Positions 41,346 to 49,119 of a stretch of DNA of 64,000 nt are shown here, piece after piece; within the stretch, counting starts at the first letter, position 1, and each line of letters opens with the position of its first letter. Source of the stretch: Pseudomonadota bacterium (GTDB lineage Bacteria; Myxococcota; Myxococcia; Myxococcales; Myxococcaceae); contig JAFAFL010000091.1 of assembly GCA_023423535.1 (NCBI GenBank), positions 62,001 through 126,000 of the forward strand, read 5' to 3'. The notes under the pieces were generated by a model, which saw only the letters and a program-made list of their open reading frames with translations, did not search any database and was not told the DNA's origin. Position numbers and translations under genes: made by a program.

Positions 41346-41795
41346 TTGAGGCTCGGCTTCGTCGCACTGACCTGCGTCCTCTTCTTCGGCGTGGGCTGCG
41401 CGTCCAAATCGCAGGTGCGCCCCGACGACGAGCGAGGCCCTTCGAAGCGCGTGGAGGACGGCCCGCGCGAGCTCGAGCGCGGTGGCCTCTTCGGGGGCCG
41501 CGAGCCGGTGCAGGAGGGCGTGGCCAGCTGGTACGGCGCGTACCACCAGGGCAAGAAGACCGCGAGCGGCCAGCCCTTCGACAAGGAGGATCTCACCGCG
41601 GCGCACCGGACGTTGAAGTTCGGTACGTGCGTGCGGGTGCGGAACGTGGGCAACGGCCGCGAGGTGCAGGTGCGCGTGAACGACCGCGGGCCCTACGCGA
41701 AGAACCGCGTCATCGACGTGTCCGAAGCCGCCGCGCGAGAGCTGGGGATGATCGAGAAGGGCATCGCGCGGGTGCAGCTGTTTCCGTGCCGCTAG
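41346..41795 (+). CDS. rlpA: RlpA-family septal ring lytic transglycosylase
   Basis: 149 residues from a TTG start at 41346. A lipoprotein-type signal (LTCVLFFGVGC) precedes a double-psi beta barrel with GVASWYGAYHQGKKTASGQ and NDRGPYAKNRVIDVSEAAA, the RlpA hallmark including the catalytic-site Asp. RlpA cleaves denuded glycan strands at division sites. There is no C-terminal SPOR domain. It follows rseP by 6 bp. The stop overlaps the stop of the decayed PIN gene on the other strand. Confidence 0.88.
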   Translation: MRLGFVALTCVLFFGVGCASKSQVRPDDERGPSKRVEDGPRELERGGLFGGREPVQEGVASWYGAYHQGKKTASGQPFDKEDLTAAHRTLKFGTCVRVRNVGNGREVQVRVNDRGPYAKNRVIDVSEAAARELGMIEKGIARVQLFPCR

Positions 41796-41979
41796 GCTGG
41801 GCGCACCGGATCGATCAAGTCCGCGTATCGCGCGAAGTGCTGCGTGTTGAAGGTCACGAGCCGGCGGACGCCGTGCGCATGCATCACGGCCACGATGTTC
41901 GCGTCGTGAATGGGCTTTCCCCGAACGTCGCGGCGACAAGTACGTTGGTGTCGAGAACGACGCGGTCAGGACGCGTCAT
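41792..41979 (-). pseudogene. Remnant of a PIN-domain (VapC-like) toxin
   Basis: The N-terminus (MTRPDRVVLDTNVLVAATFG) and the C-terminal end (GKPIHDANIVAVMHAHG, then LVTFNTQHFARYADLI) of a PIN toxin are both recognisable but lie in different frames and are joined with most of the ~130-residue middle missing. The 188-bp length is not a multiple of three. The residual ATG overlaps the antitoxin-remnant stop region as in live modules, so this was a vapBC-type locus that decayed by internal deletion and frameshift. Confidence 0.8.
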
Positions 41980-42170
41980 CGTCGTAGAGCTCGGCTCGAC
42001 TGAGGTCACCACCCCGCCAGATGCCGCCCACGGAGATGGTCGGTGGGAACTGAACCGTAGGTTCGTCTTGCTTGTCCGCCTGAGAGGCCTGCTGCAGCAC
42101 GAGCGCGCGCTCCTCGGGCGTGGGCGAGCGCCTGCGCCAGCCGGTTCAGCTCGTCTCGTGAGACCGCCAT
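41966..42170 (-). pseudogene. Frameshifted antitoxin remnant
   Basis: The first ~15 codons from ATG 42170 read MAVSRDELNRLAQAL; the sensible continuation, SPTPEERALVLQQASQADK to a terminal LYDDDAS and stop, is in another frame. A frameshift in the GC-rich stretch near 42125 separates them. The 3' end overlaps the toxin remnant ATG. It is the partner of the decayed PIN gene. Confidence 0.7.
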
Positions 42171-42252
42171 GCCCCAACCATAGGGACGCTCCGCAGTCGA
42201 AGCCAACGCACCCGTGCCTTCCGGCCCGCTGCCGTTTAGACATGTCGGCACC

Positions 42253-43005
42253 ATGAAGACTCTCCGCGTTGACGTGTGGTCCGACATCGCTTGCCCCTGG
42301 TGCCTCGTGGGCAAGCGCCGCTTCGAGGCGGCCCTGGCGAAGTTCCCGCAGCGGGACCAGGTGCAGGTGGTGTGGCGCTCGTTCGAGCTCGACCCGTCCA
42401 CGCCGCGCGAGCTCCCTCCGGGTGACGGCTACGCGCAGCGGCTCGCGGACAAGTACGGGATGCCGCTGCAGCAGGCGAAGGGCATGTTCCAGCGGGTGGT
42501 GGACGCGGGGAAGCCGGAGGGGATCGACTTCCGCTTCGACCGGATCATTGGCGCGAACACCTTCGACGCGCACCGCCTGCTCCACTTCGCGAAGGCGAAG
42601 TCGCTCGAGCACCAGAACGCGCTGAAGGACCGGCTCGTGCGCGCGCACTTCACCGACGGGCTCTCGGTGTCGAACCACGACGTGCTCGCGCGGCTGGCCG
42701 CGGAGGTGGGGCTCGACGAGACCGAGGCGAAGGCCGTGCTCGCGTCCGACCGCTACAGCGACGACGTTCGTGCCGACCAGTCCGAGGCGCAGTCGCTCGG
42801 CATCCGCGGCGTGCCGATGTTCGTGCTCGGTCGGCGCTACGGCGTCTCCGGCGCGCAGCCGGCGGACCTCTTCCTTCGTGCGCTGGAGCAGGCGTTCGCG
42901 GAGCCGGAGCTGCTGGAGGTCGCACCCGCCGCACCCACCGACGCAGCCGCACCCGACGCCTGCGGCCCGGAAGGCTGCGAGGTCCCCACCCAGCCGCGCA
43001 GCTAG
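42253..43005 (+). CDS. DsbA-family (FrnE-like) oxidoreductase
   Basis: 250 residues. It has no signal peptide, so it is a cytoplasmic DsbA-like/FrnE protein rather than periplasmic DsbA. The thioredoxin-type active site CPWC is at C14-C17 (WSDIACPWCLVG), and the cis-Pro loop reads IRGVPMFVLG. A short C-terminal tail contains extra Cys (PDACGPEGCEVP), perhaps a metal site. Family members act as disulfide isomerases or glutathione-like reductases. It precedes tsaB by 81 bp on the same strand. Confidence 0.88.
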   Translation: MKTLRVDVWSDIACPWCLVGKRRFEAALAKFPQRDQVQVVWRSFELDPSTPRELPPGDGYAQRLADKYGMPLQQAKGMFQRVVDAGKPEGIDFRFDRIIGANTFDAHRLLHFAKAKSLEHQNALKDRLVRAHFTDGLSVSNHDVLARLAAEVGLDETEAKAVLASDRYSDDVRADQSEAQSLGIRGVPMFVLGRRYGVSGAQPADLFLRALEQAFAEPELLEVAPAAPTDAAAPDACGPEGCEVPTQPRS

Positions 43006-43086
43006 ACGGAGCGCCGGAAGCGCCAACGGAAGGGAGAGGCAGCGCGCAGTTGCCCTCCCTCAGGCGCGCGGGTACATGGGCCCTCC

Positions 43087-43839
43087 GTGTTTCTCGCCCT
43101 CGACACCTCCACGCTCACGTTGTCGATGGCGCTGCTCGACGAAGGCGCCGCCGCGAACGGTACGCCGCGCGTGGTGGAGCACCTGCTCATCGGCCCTCCG
43201 CGGAAGGTGAGCGAGATGCTCCCGGGCGAGGCGGGCGAGCTGCTGCAGCGGCATGGCGTGAAGTTCAGCGACCTGAAGGCGATCGTCATCGGGCTGGGGC
43301 CCGGCTCGTTCACCGGCCTGCGCATCGGTCTCGCGACGGTGAAGGCGCTGGCCTACGCGGTGAAGGTGCCGTTGATGGGCGTGTCGTCGCTCGCGGCGGC
43401 GGCGCTGGAAGGTCCCGAAGACACGACCCTTTTGCCCATCGCGGTCGCGCGTGCGCAGGACCTCTACGTCGGTCACTACCGGCGCGAAGGCCAGGCGCTG
43501 ACGCAGCTTTCACCCGAGGACGCGGCGGATCCGGCGGGCATCGCGCAGCTTTGCCTGCAGCGAGAAGGCTCGGTGCTTCTCGGGCCCGCGGTGGCGGAGT
43601 ACCACGCGCAGCTCGAGTCGCTCGGCGTTCCTGCCGACCGTCTGCTCGATGCCGGAGCCGTTCCTTCCGCCGTCGCGCTGGGCACGCTGGCGCTCCTCAA
43701 AGGTCTGCCGCAGGGGTACGACGCGCAGAGCATCTTCGCGCTGGAGCCTCACTACATCCGCGGCTCCGGCGCCGAGCGAAACCCGAAGTTTCCGCCCCTG
43801 CCCGGGCCTGTTCCCGCGGCTCGGTTGAAGGAGGACTAG
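43087..43839 (+). CDS. tsaB: tRNA threonylcarbamoyladenosine biosynthesis protein TsaB
   Basis: 250 residues from GTG 43087. TsaB is the ASKHA-fold partner of TsaD in making t6A37 on tRNA. The N-terminal LALDTSTLTLSMALLD and the signature IVIGLGPGSFTGLRIGLATVK are clear. It is slightly longer than the ~230-residue norm, with a Pro-rich tail. The ASADH-like gene follows 4 bp after its stop. Confidence 0.92.
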   Translation: MFLALDTSTLTLSMALLDEGAAANGTPRVVEHLLIGPPRKVSEMLPGEAGELLQRHGVKFSDLKAIVIGLGPGSFTGLRIGLATVKALAYAVKVPLMGVSSLAAAALEGPEDTTLLPIAVARAQDLYVGHYRREGQALTQLSPEDAADPAGIAQLCLQREGSVLLGPAVAEYHAQLESLGVPADRLLDAGAVPSAVALGTLALLKGLPQGYDAQSIFALEPHYIRGSGAERNPKFPPLPGPVPAARLKED

Positions 43840-43843
43840 CGAC

Positions 43844-44893
43844 ATGGAGAAGCGCCCCCGGTTCGGCGTGGTGGGAGCGACGGGCACGGTCGGCCGCGAG
43901 GTGCTGGCCGCGCTGTACGACGCGGAGGTCCGCAGCGAGGACATCTCGATCTTCGCCTCCGAGCGCTCGGTCGGCGACGAGGTCGAGTTCGGCGAGGACA
44001 CGCTCGAGGTCGAGGAGCTGCCGAAGGAAGATCTCTCCGATGCGTTCCGAGGTCTCGACGCGGTGATCCTCGCGGTGCCGCAGGAGAACGTCGCCGACCT
44101 GGCGAAGGCGGCGACCAAGTCCGGCGCGTGGGTGGTGGACGTGAGCCCGCTGCACCGGCTGCAGCCGGACGTGCCGCTCGTCGTGCCCGCGGTGAACGCC
44201 ACGGCTCTGCAGCGTCCCTTCAAGGGGCGCACGGTCGCCACGCCCGGTCCGGTGACCGCCGCGCTGGTCACCGTGCTCGAGCCGCTTCGCACCTTCGCCG
44301 GTGCGCGCCGCGCGTTCGTCACCGCGCTGATGGGCGCCTCCTCTCAGGGCCGGCGCGGCATCGCGGAGTTGGAGAAGCAGACCGCTGGCCTGCTCTCTGG
44401 GCGGGAGGACGAGCCCGAGCTCTTCCCGCACCGCCTCGGCTTCAACCTCATCCCGCAGGTGGGCGAGTTCTCGGCGGACTCCACTCTCACCAGCGAGGAG
44501 CAGCGCTGGACGCTGGAGAGCCACCGGATCTGGTCCGGCATCGAAGACGCGCCGGAAATCCGAGGCACCGCGATCCAGGTGCCCACCTTCTACGGACACG
44601 CGCTCACGCTGACGGTGGAGCTGGGCCGCGAGGTCTCCGAGTCCGAGCTCCGCGAGGCGCTTCGCCGGTCGCCGGGCCTGAAGGTGCTCGATGCGCCGGC
44701 CGAGCGCGTGTACCCGATGCCGATGCTCGTCACCGCCGACCCCACCGTGCACGTGGGCCGGATCCGCGTGACGCGCGCGCCGCAGGGGGGCCGTCCGGTG
44801 GTGGAGCTCTTCGCCGTGGTGGACAACGCGGGACGCGGCGCGGCCTGGAACGCGGTGGATGCGGCGCGTGCGCTCGTCCGCCGGCGCGCATGA
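43844..44893 (+). CDS. Aspartate-semialdehyde-dehydrogenase-like protein without the catalytic Cys
   Basis: 349 residues with the NADP-binding start FGVVGATGTVGREVLAAL and the dimerisation-domain motif IQVPTFYGHALTLTVEL, both typical of aspartate-semialdehyde dehydrogenase. At the active site, where true enzymes have N-x-C-x-T, this protein reads ATPGPVT (132-138), with Pro at the Cys position. It should not perform the normal phosphorylating reaction. It resembles the USG-1 type of inactive paralogue. It lies 4 bp downstream of tsaB; the role is unknown. Confidence 0.85.
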   Translation: MEKRPRFGVVGATGTVGREVLAALYDAEVRSEDISIFASERSVGDEVEFGEDTLEVEELPKEDLSDAFRGLDAVILAVPQENVADLAKAATKSGAWVVDVSPLHRLQPDVPLVVPAVNATALQRPFKGRTVATPGPVTAALVTVLEPLRTFAGARRAFVTALMGASSQGRRGIAELEKQTAGLLSGREDEPELFPHRLGFNLIPQVGEFSADSTLTSEEQRWTLESHRIWSGIEDAPEIRGTAIQVPTFYGHALTLTVELGREVSESELREALRRSPGLKVLDAPAERVYPMPMLVTADPTVHVGRIRVTRAPQGGRPVVELFAVVDNAGRGAAWNAVDAARALVRRRA

Positions 44894-45030
44894 CGTGGCG
44901 TGACATTTTGGCAAAGCAGCCTCGGGCAGACGTGCCCATTTGGCTGGCCGGCCGCTCGGGTGGCGCTCGCCGTGGCAGCGACGGCGCGCGCTTTCCGAAT
45001 GGCCTTCGGCTTGCTACGACTCGCCGCCGA

Positions 45031-45915
45031 ATGCGTCACCTCGTCGCCGCGCTGCTCACCCTGATCCCCCTCACTGCTTTCGCCCACGAGGAGATGGACG
45101 TGACCGTCGAAGGCGGCCTCACCGAGCTCTCGGTGGGACCGCGCGACTGCGGCCGCACGCTGCGCTTCGACTGGAAGAGCAACATGGCGCAGACGCAGCT
45201 CTGCGAGCCGTTGCTCTCCTGGTTCACGAAGGACGCGACCTGCGCCACGCGGCCGAACACCACCACGGACGTGATCGTGGACACGGTCACCGGCACCGAC
45301 CTGCCGCAGAACATCGGCAACTTCAGCGTGAGGGTGGACGCGCTCCCCGTGTTCGGCACGCCGGACGCGCCGCTGGCGTGCCCGCAGCCGGACCAGCAGA
45401 CGACGTGGAAGCTCTGCACGAGCTACCGCACCTCGGCGGGCACCTGCATCGTCGAGAACATGGTGTACGCGCAGAACGATCACCCGGTGCAGATCACCTG
45501 GGACAGCCGGCCGCCCACCGCGCCGAAGTTCGGCTCGCTCACGCCGCTGGACGGCGCGGCGGCGGTGACGCTGACCACGGACGCGGACACCCAGGTGGTG
45601 CGCCTCGAGGCGAAGGCGCTCGGCCTGCCCACGCGGACGGCCTCGTTCAGCGCGCGGCCCTTCACCGGCCGGATCACCAACCTGCAGAACGACACCGAGT
45701 ACACGGTCACCGCGATCGGCGTGGACGCGGCGGGCAACGAGAGCCCCGTCTCCGAGGAGCAGGTGGTGCGCCCGGTGACGACGGCGGGGTTCTGGCAGAA
45801 CTACAAGGAGGCCGGCGGGGTGGAGGACGGCGGATGCTCGCACGCGGGTGGTGGTGCGCTGGCGTTCCTGTCGCTCCTGTCGCTCGCGCGGCTCGTCTGG
45901 AGGAAGCGTTCGTGA
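45031..45915 (+). CDS. Exported FN3-like protein with MYXO-CTERM-type sorting signal
   Basis: 294 residues. Signal peptide (LVAALLTLIPLTAFA), a Cys-containing N-terminal domain, then a fibronectin-III-like domain (about 150-255, with FTGRITNLQNDTEYTVTAIGVD). The C-terminus, GGCSHAGGGALAFLSLLSLA followed by a basic cluster, has the Cys-motif plus hydrophobic helix plus Arg/Lys pattern of MYXO-CTERM signals, which are processed by myxosortase for surface anchoring. The gap before it (44894-45030) could code for nothing that I recognise. The next gene overlaps its stop. Confidence 0.8.
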   Translation: MRHLVAALLTLIPLTAFAHEEMDVTVEGGLTELSVGPRDCGRTLRFDWKSNMAQTQLCEPLLSWFTKDATCATRPNTTTDVIVDTVTGTDLPQNIGNFSVRVDALPVFGTPDAPLACPQPDQQTTWKLCTSYRTSAGTCIVENMVYAQNDHPVQITWDSRPPTAPKFGSLTPLDGAAAVTLTTDADTQVVRLEAKALGLPTRTASFSARPFTGRITNLQNDTEYTVTAIGVDAAGNESPVSEEQVVRPVTTAGFWQNYKEAGGVEDGGCSHAGGGALAFLSLLSLARLVWRKRS

Positions 45916-46622
45916 AGATGACCCCCTGCGCCGCGGCGCTGTCGCTGGCCCTCCTCGTCGCCGCTCCGGCCTCCGCGCAGTCGCTGGCGGCGGAGAGCCC
46001 TCGCAACGGCGCGATCCGGTTGAAGCTCGGCGGCTACAACCCGCGCGCGTCGATCGATCAGGAAGTGGAGGGCAACCCGTACGAGCAGACCTTCGGCCGC
46101 ACCGGGATGCTCCTCTTCGAGGCCTCCTACGACCGCTACCTCTGGCAGCGCGTGGGCGCGCTCGGGCTCGGGCTCAGCGCGGGCTACGGTGAGAAGTTCG
46201 GCAAGGCGCTGGCGGACGGTCAGCCCACCGCGGTCCCCACCGCGCTGCGCGTGTTCCCGCTGCGGCTCGACGCGCTCTACAACTTCGACTACGCGGCGCG
46301 CGAGTGGGGCATCCCGCTGGTGCCCTACGCGCGGCTCGGCGTGGCCTACGTCCCCTGGCGCATCACCAAGGGCGAAGACACCGAGGTCTTCAACGGCCAG
46401 CGCGCGCAGGGCGGCCGCTGGGGCTGGGGTTACACCGGCGGGCTCGCGTTCCAGATGGACGTGCTCGACCCACGGCTGGCGCGCGACTTCGACAGCGGCG
46501 TGGGCGTGAACCACACCTACCTCTACGCGGAGTACGCCACCCTGTTCGCCAACGGCTTCGGCACTTCCGGCATCAACCTCTCCAGCCGCTACTGGACCTT
46601 CGGGCTGGCCTTCGAGATCTAG
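45912..46622 (+). CDS. MXAN_2562-family outer-membrane beta-barrel protein
   Basis: 236 residues. A GTG at 45912 overlaps the previous stop (GTGA); ATG 45918 is two codons on and either may be used. Signal peptide (LSLALLVAAPASAQ), then barrel strands (IRLKLGGYNPRASIDQE, YDRYLWQRVGALGLGLSAGY), ending SRYWTFGLAFEI with the terminal aromatic/hydrophobic strand typical of BAM substrates. The first segment matches the MXAN_2562 family as I know it. Its coupling to a MYXO-CTERM protein suggests a surface assembly. Confidence 0.8.
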   Translation: MKMTPCAAALSLALLVAAPASAQSLAAESPRNGAIRLKLGGYNPRASIDQEVEGNPYEQTFGRTGMLLFEASYDRYLWQRVGALGLGLSAGYGEKFGKALADGQPTAVPTALRVFPLRLDALYNFDYAAREWGIPLVPYARLGVAYVPWRITKGEDTEVFNGQRAQGGRWGWGYTGGLAFQMDVLDPRLARDFDSGVGVNHTYLYAEYATLFANGFGTSGINLSSRYWTFGLAFEI

Positions 46623-46624
46623 CT

Positions 46625-48346
46625 CTGCTCCGGGCGCGCTCCGCTCACACGCTCCTGCTCGTCTCGGCGCTCGCGCTGGGCGCGGGATGTGGGCGAGGTG
46701 CGCGGCCGGTGCACGACGCGCCGCTGGAAGCACACGCCGGCGAGCCCGTTCGCTTCGGCCGCGCGGACGGTCCGGAGCTTCAGTGGCAGTTCGGTGATGG
46801 CTCGCCGGAGGTCACCGCCTCCACGGTCGAGCACACCTTCCCGCGCAGTGGCCAGTACCGGGTGCAGGGCCTTCGCCGCGGCCGCGCCTTCGAGCAGGTG
46901 GCGGTGGGCGTCTCGCCTCGCGCGGTGCTTCGCGCGGTGCCGGCAGATGCAGAGCTCGTGCTCTTCGTCCCGCGCACGCAGGGGGCGCTGGAGCCGGCGG
47001 TGGACTTCCTCGAGCGCGCGCTGCAGGGCCTTGCGTCCGGGCTCGCGGAGAAGCAGGCCTTCGCGCGCTACGCGTTGGAGCTCTCCGGTGGCCCGCCGCC
47101 GGAGGAGACCGGGCTCGATCCCGAGGAGGGGCTCGCCGCGTTCGTCTTGCCCGATCCGGCGGTGGTGGTGGCCGCCGTGGGCATTGCGGACGAGACGCGC
47201 GCCCTGCAGTTCGCGCGGCGCCAGTTCGGCGGCGAGGACCTGCGCGTGGTGCGGCACGACGCGGACGGCCTCTTGCTGGAGGACGCGACGCGCGGTGACC
47301 GGCTCCTCGCGTTCGGGGACCGCGGCTACCTCTATCTGGCGCGGTTCGATCCGGAGCTCGTCGCTGCGGACGGTCCCGCTCGGCTCCTGCGCGCGATCCG
47401 GGGCGCCGAAAGAGCGGGGGTCGAAGCGGATGGTCGTCTGCAGCGGCTTCGCGCAAAGGTGGGCGGCGAGGCGCAGGCATTCCTCTTCCTCCCGCGACTC
47501 TCCCTCGCCCGCGAGGACTCCGCGCTGGCCGGCTTCCGCTTCACCGCCGACGCGCTGGAGATCGACGGGCTCCTGGAATCCAAGACTCCGATGTGGCGCG
47601 AGGATGACGAAGCGCCCAGGGCGCAGAGGCTCCCGCTCCTCGAAAGGGGCCCGGAGAATCCCGTGCTGGCGGCGACGTTCTCGGCGCCACCTCGCGCGCT
47701 GTCGGAGTTCCTGCTCGGCGCGGGGCTGCAGCGCGGCGGCGTCAAAGAGGACGGGGAGGGCGCGATCACCGCGCTGGCCGAGGTCCTCACCGGCGAGGCC
47801 TGGATCTCGGGCTGGGTGGACCCGCAGCGCACCGGCGAGCGCATGGCGGCGGGTGACGGTTCACCGAATTTCGCGGGCACGCTGTGGGCGGACTTCGGCA
47901 TCCGCGATCGCAAGCGCGCGATCCTGCTGGTGGACGAGCTGCTCGGTCGCGCCGGGCTTCGCTACGCAGTGGAGGACGCCGGCGGCACGGCGCGCTTCGA
48001 GGTGAAACACCCGGAGTGGCCGGGCCGGGTGGAGGTCCACGCGGATCGGGTGACGGTTCGCGTGGGTGAGCCCGTCGGCGCGCGGAAGACGGTCCCGCTC
48101 GCGCAGACGCTGCAACCGCGCGCGTTCGAGGGCAGCTTCGGACCGTCGCGGGTGTCGGTCCTGCTGGACGTGGGACAGCTCCTGCGCGAGCTCGACCCAC
48201 AAGGCGGTGGCCGGGGGCGCGAAGCGGCGATGCGCGCGCTCCTCGTCTCGTTCGTGATGGGCTTCTCCGCGGTGGACGCGGTGGTGCTCGACGTATCGCC
48301 CGCGGAAGAGGGCGCGCGGTTCCAGGGAAGGGTGACGCTGAGATGA
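46625..48346 (+). CDS. Lipoprotein with PKD-like domain and DUF3352-like region
   Basis: 573 residues if begun at CTG 46625. The lipoprotein signal LLRARSAHTLLLVSALALG ending in AGC requires a start in this region, but no ATG, GTG or TTG exists in frame between the upstream gene and the lipobox. A PKD-like domain (about 35-95: WQFGDGSPEVTASTVEHTFP) is followed by a long DUF3352-like region with repeated ALQFARRQF and AVDAVVLDVSP segments. It overlaps the MoaD-MoaE gene by ATGA at 48343-48346. The start is uncertain; the rest is an intact reading frame. Confidence 0.75.
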   Translation: MLRARSAHTLLLVSALALGAGCGRGARPVHDAPLEAHAGEPVRFGRADGPELQWQFGDGSPEVTASTVEHTFPRSGQYRVQGLRRGRAFEQVAVGVSPRAVLRAVPADAELVLFVPRTQGALEPAVDFLERALQGLASGLAEKQAFARYALELSGGPPPEETGLDPEEGLAAFVLPDPAVVVAAVGIADETRALQFARRQFGGEDLRVVRHDADGLLLEDATRGDRLLAFGDRGYLYLARFDPELVAADGPARLLRAIRGAERAGVEADGRLQRLRAKVGGEAQAFLFLPRLSLAREDSALAGFRFTADALEIDGLLESKTPMWREDDEAPRAQRLPLLERGPENPVLAATFSAPPRALSEFLLGAGLQRGGVKEDGEGAITALAEVLTGEAWISGWVDPQRTGERMAAGDGSPNFAGTLWADFGIRDRKRAILLVDELLGRAGLRYAVEDAGGTARFEVKHPEWPGRVEVHADRVTVRVGEPVGARKTVPLAQTLQPRAFEGSFGPSRVSVLLDVGQLLRELDPQGGGRGREAAMRALLVSFVMGFSAVDAVVLDVSPAEEGARFQGRVTLR

Positions 48347-49038
48347 GCGCTTTGAAAGTGAAGGTCCTCTACTTCGCCGCCGCGCGGGAGCGCGTGGGCA
48401 CGGACACCGAGGCGCTGCAGGTGTCGGCGGGCGCGAGCGGAGAGGTCACCGTGGCGGACGTGCTCGACGCGGTGGCGAAGGCGCATCCGGCGTTCGCGCA
48501 GCTGCGTCCCCACGTGCGCGTCGCGGTGGATCAGGAGTTCTCCCACGCGGGCGATCCCGTTCCGGACGGGGCTGAGATCGCGATCATCCCACCGGTCGCC
48601 GGCGGCTCCGGCGCGACCGACCGCAGCTCTTTTCGGGTCCAGCCCGAAGCGCTTTCGCTCGACGCTGTGGTCGCGTGTGTGTCCGGGTCCGGCATGGGCG
48701 GGGTGGTGACCTTCACTGGCGCGGTGCGCAACGAGACGAAGGGCCGCGCGGTGGTGAAGCTGGACTACGAGGCCTACACGCCGATGGCCGAGGCGAAGAT
48801 GGCGGAGATCGCCTCCGAGGCCCACGCGCAGTGGCCGGGCTCCCGCGTCGCCATCCACCATCGGGTGGGGACGCTGCTTCCAGGCGAAGTGGCGGTGGTC
48901 ATCGCCGCCGCCGCACCGCACCGCGAGGCCGCGTTCGCCGCCTGCCGCCACGCGATCGAACGGCTGAAGCAGGACGTGCCGATCTGGAAGAAAGAAACCT
49001 TCGCCGACGGCGTGGTCTGGGTGGGCCTCGGTCCCTGA
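48343..49038 (+). CDS. MoaD-MoaE fusion (molybdopterin synthase, MoaX-like)
   Basis: 231 residues. Residues 1-88 are MoaD, a ubiquitin-like sulfur carrier (KVKVLYFAAARERVGTDTE) ending in PPVAGG at G87-G88. The fusion continues directly through SGATDRSSF into MoaE (FTGAVRNETKGRAVVKLDYEAY in blocks, HHRVGTLLPGEVAVVI, DVPIWKKETFADGVVWV) with the catalytic Lys in the last block. MoaD works only with a free C-terminal Gly-Gly thiocarboxylate, so cleavage after G88 is expected, as in MoaX of Mycobacterium tuberculosis. ATG 48343 overlaps the upstream stop. Confidence 0.92.
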   Translation: MSALKVKVLYFAAARERVGTDTEALQVSAGASGEVTVADVLDAVAKAHPAFAQLRPHVRVAVDQEFSHAGDPVPDGAEIAIIPPVAGGSGATDRSSFRVQPEALSLDAVVACVSGSGMGGVVTFTGAVRNETKGRAVVKLDYEAYTPMAEAKMAEIASEAHAQWPGSRVAIHHRVGTLLPGEVAVVIAAAAPHREAAFAACRHAIERLKQDVPIWKKETFADGVVWVGLGP

Positions 49039-49119
49039 GTGGTGTAGCGTCCCCGGCGCATTTCAGCGCCCGACCGGCCGGATACACGACAGGGCGTGTT
49101 CGCACAGGAAGGTTTCTCC

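Noticed and set aside
44894..44960. Sigma-54-like TGGC...GGCA sequence before the MYXO-CTERM gene
   Set aside because: The spacing between the GG and GC elements is wrong for a -24/-12 promoter.
44894..45030. Short coding frame (MTWRDILAKQPRADVPIW) after the ASADH-like gene
   Set aside because: It overlaps the previous stop by ATGA and is in frame with the next gene, but has no signal peptide or known domain, and the next gene has a proper signal-peptide start at 45031.
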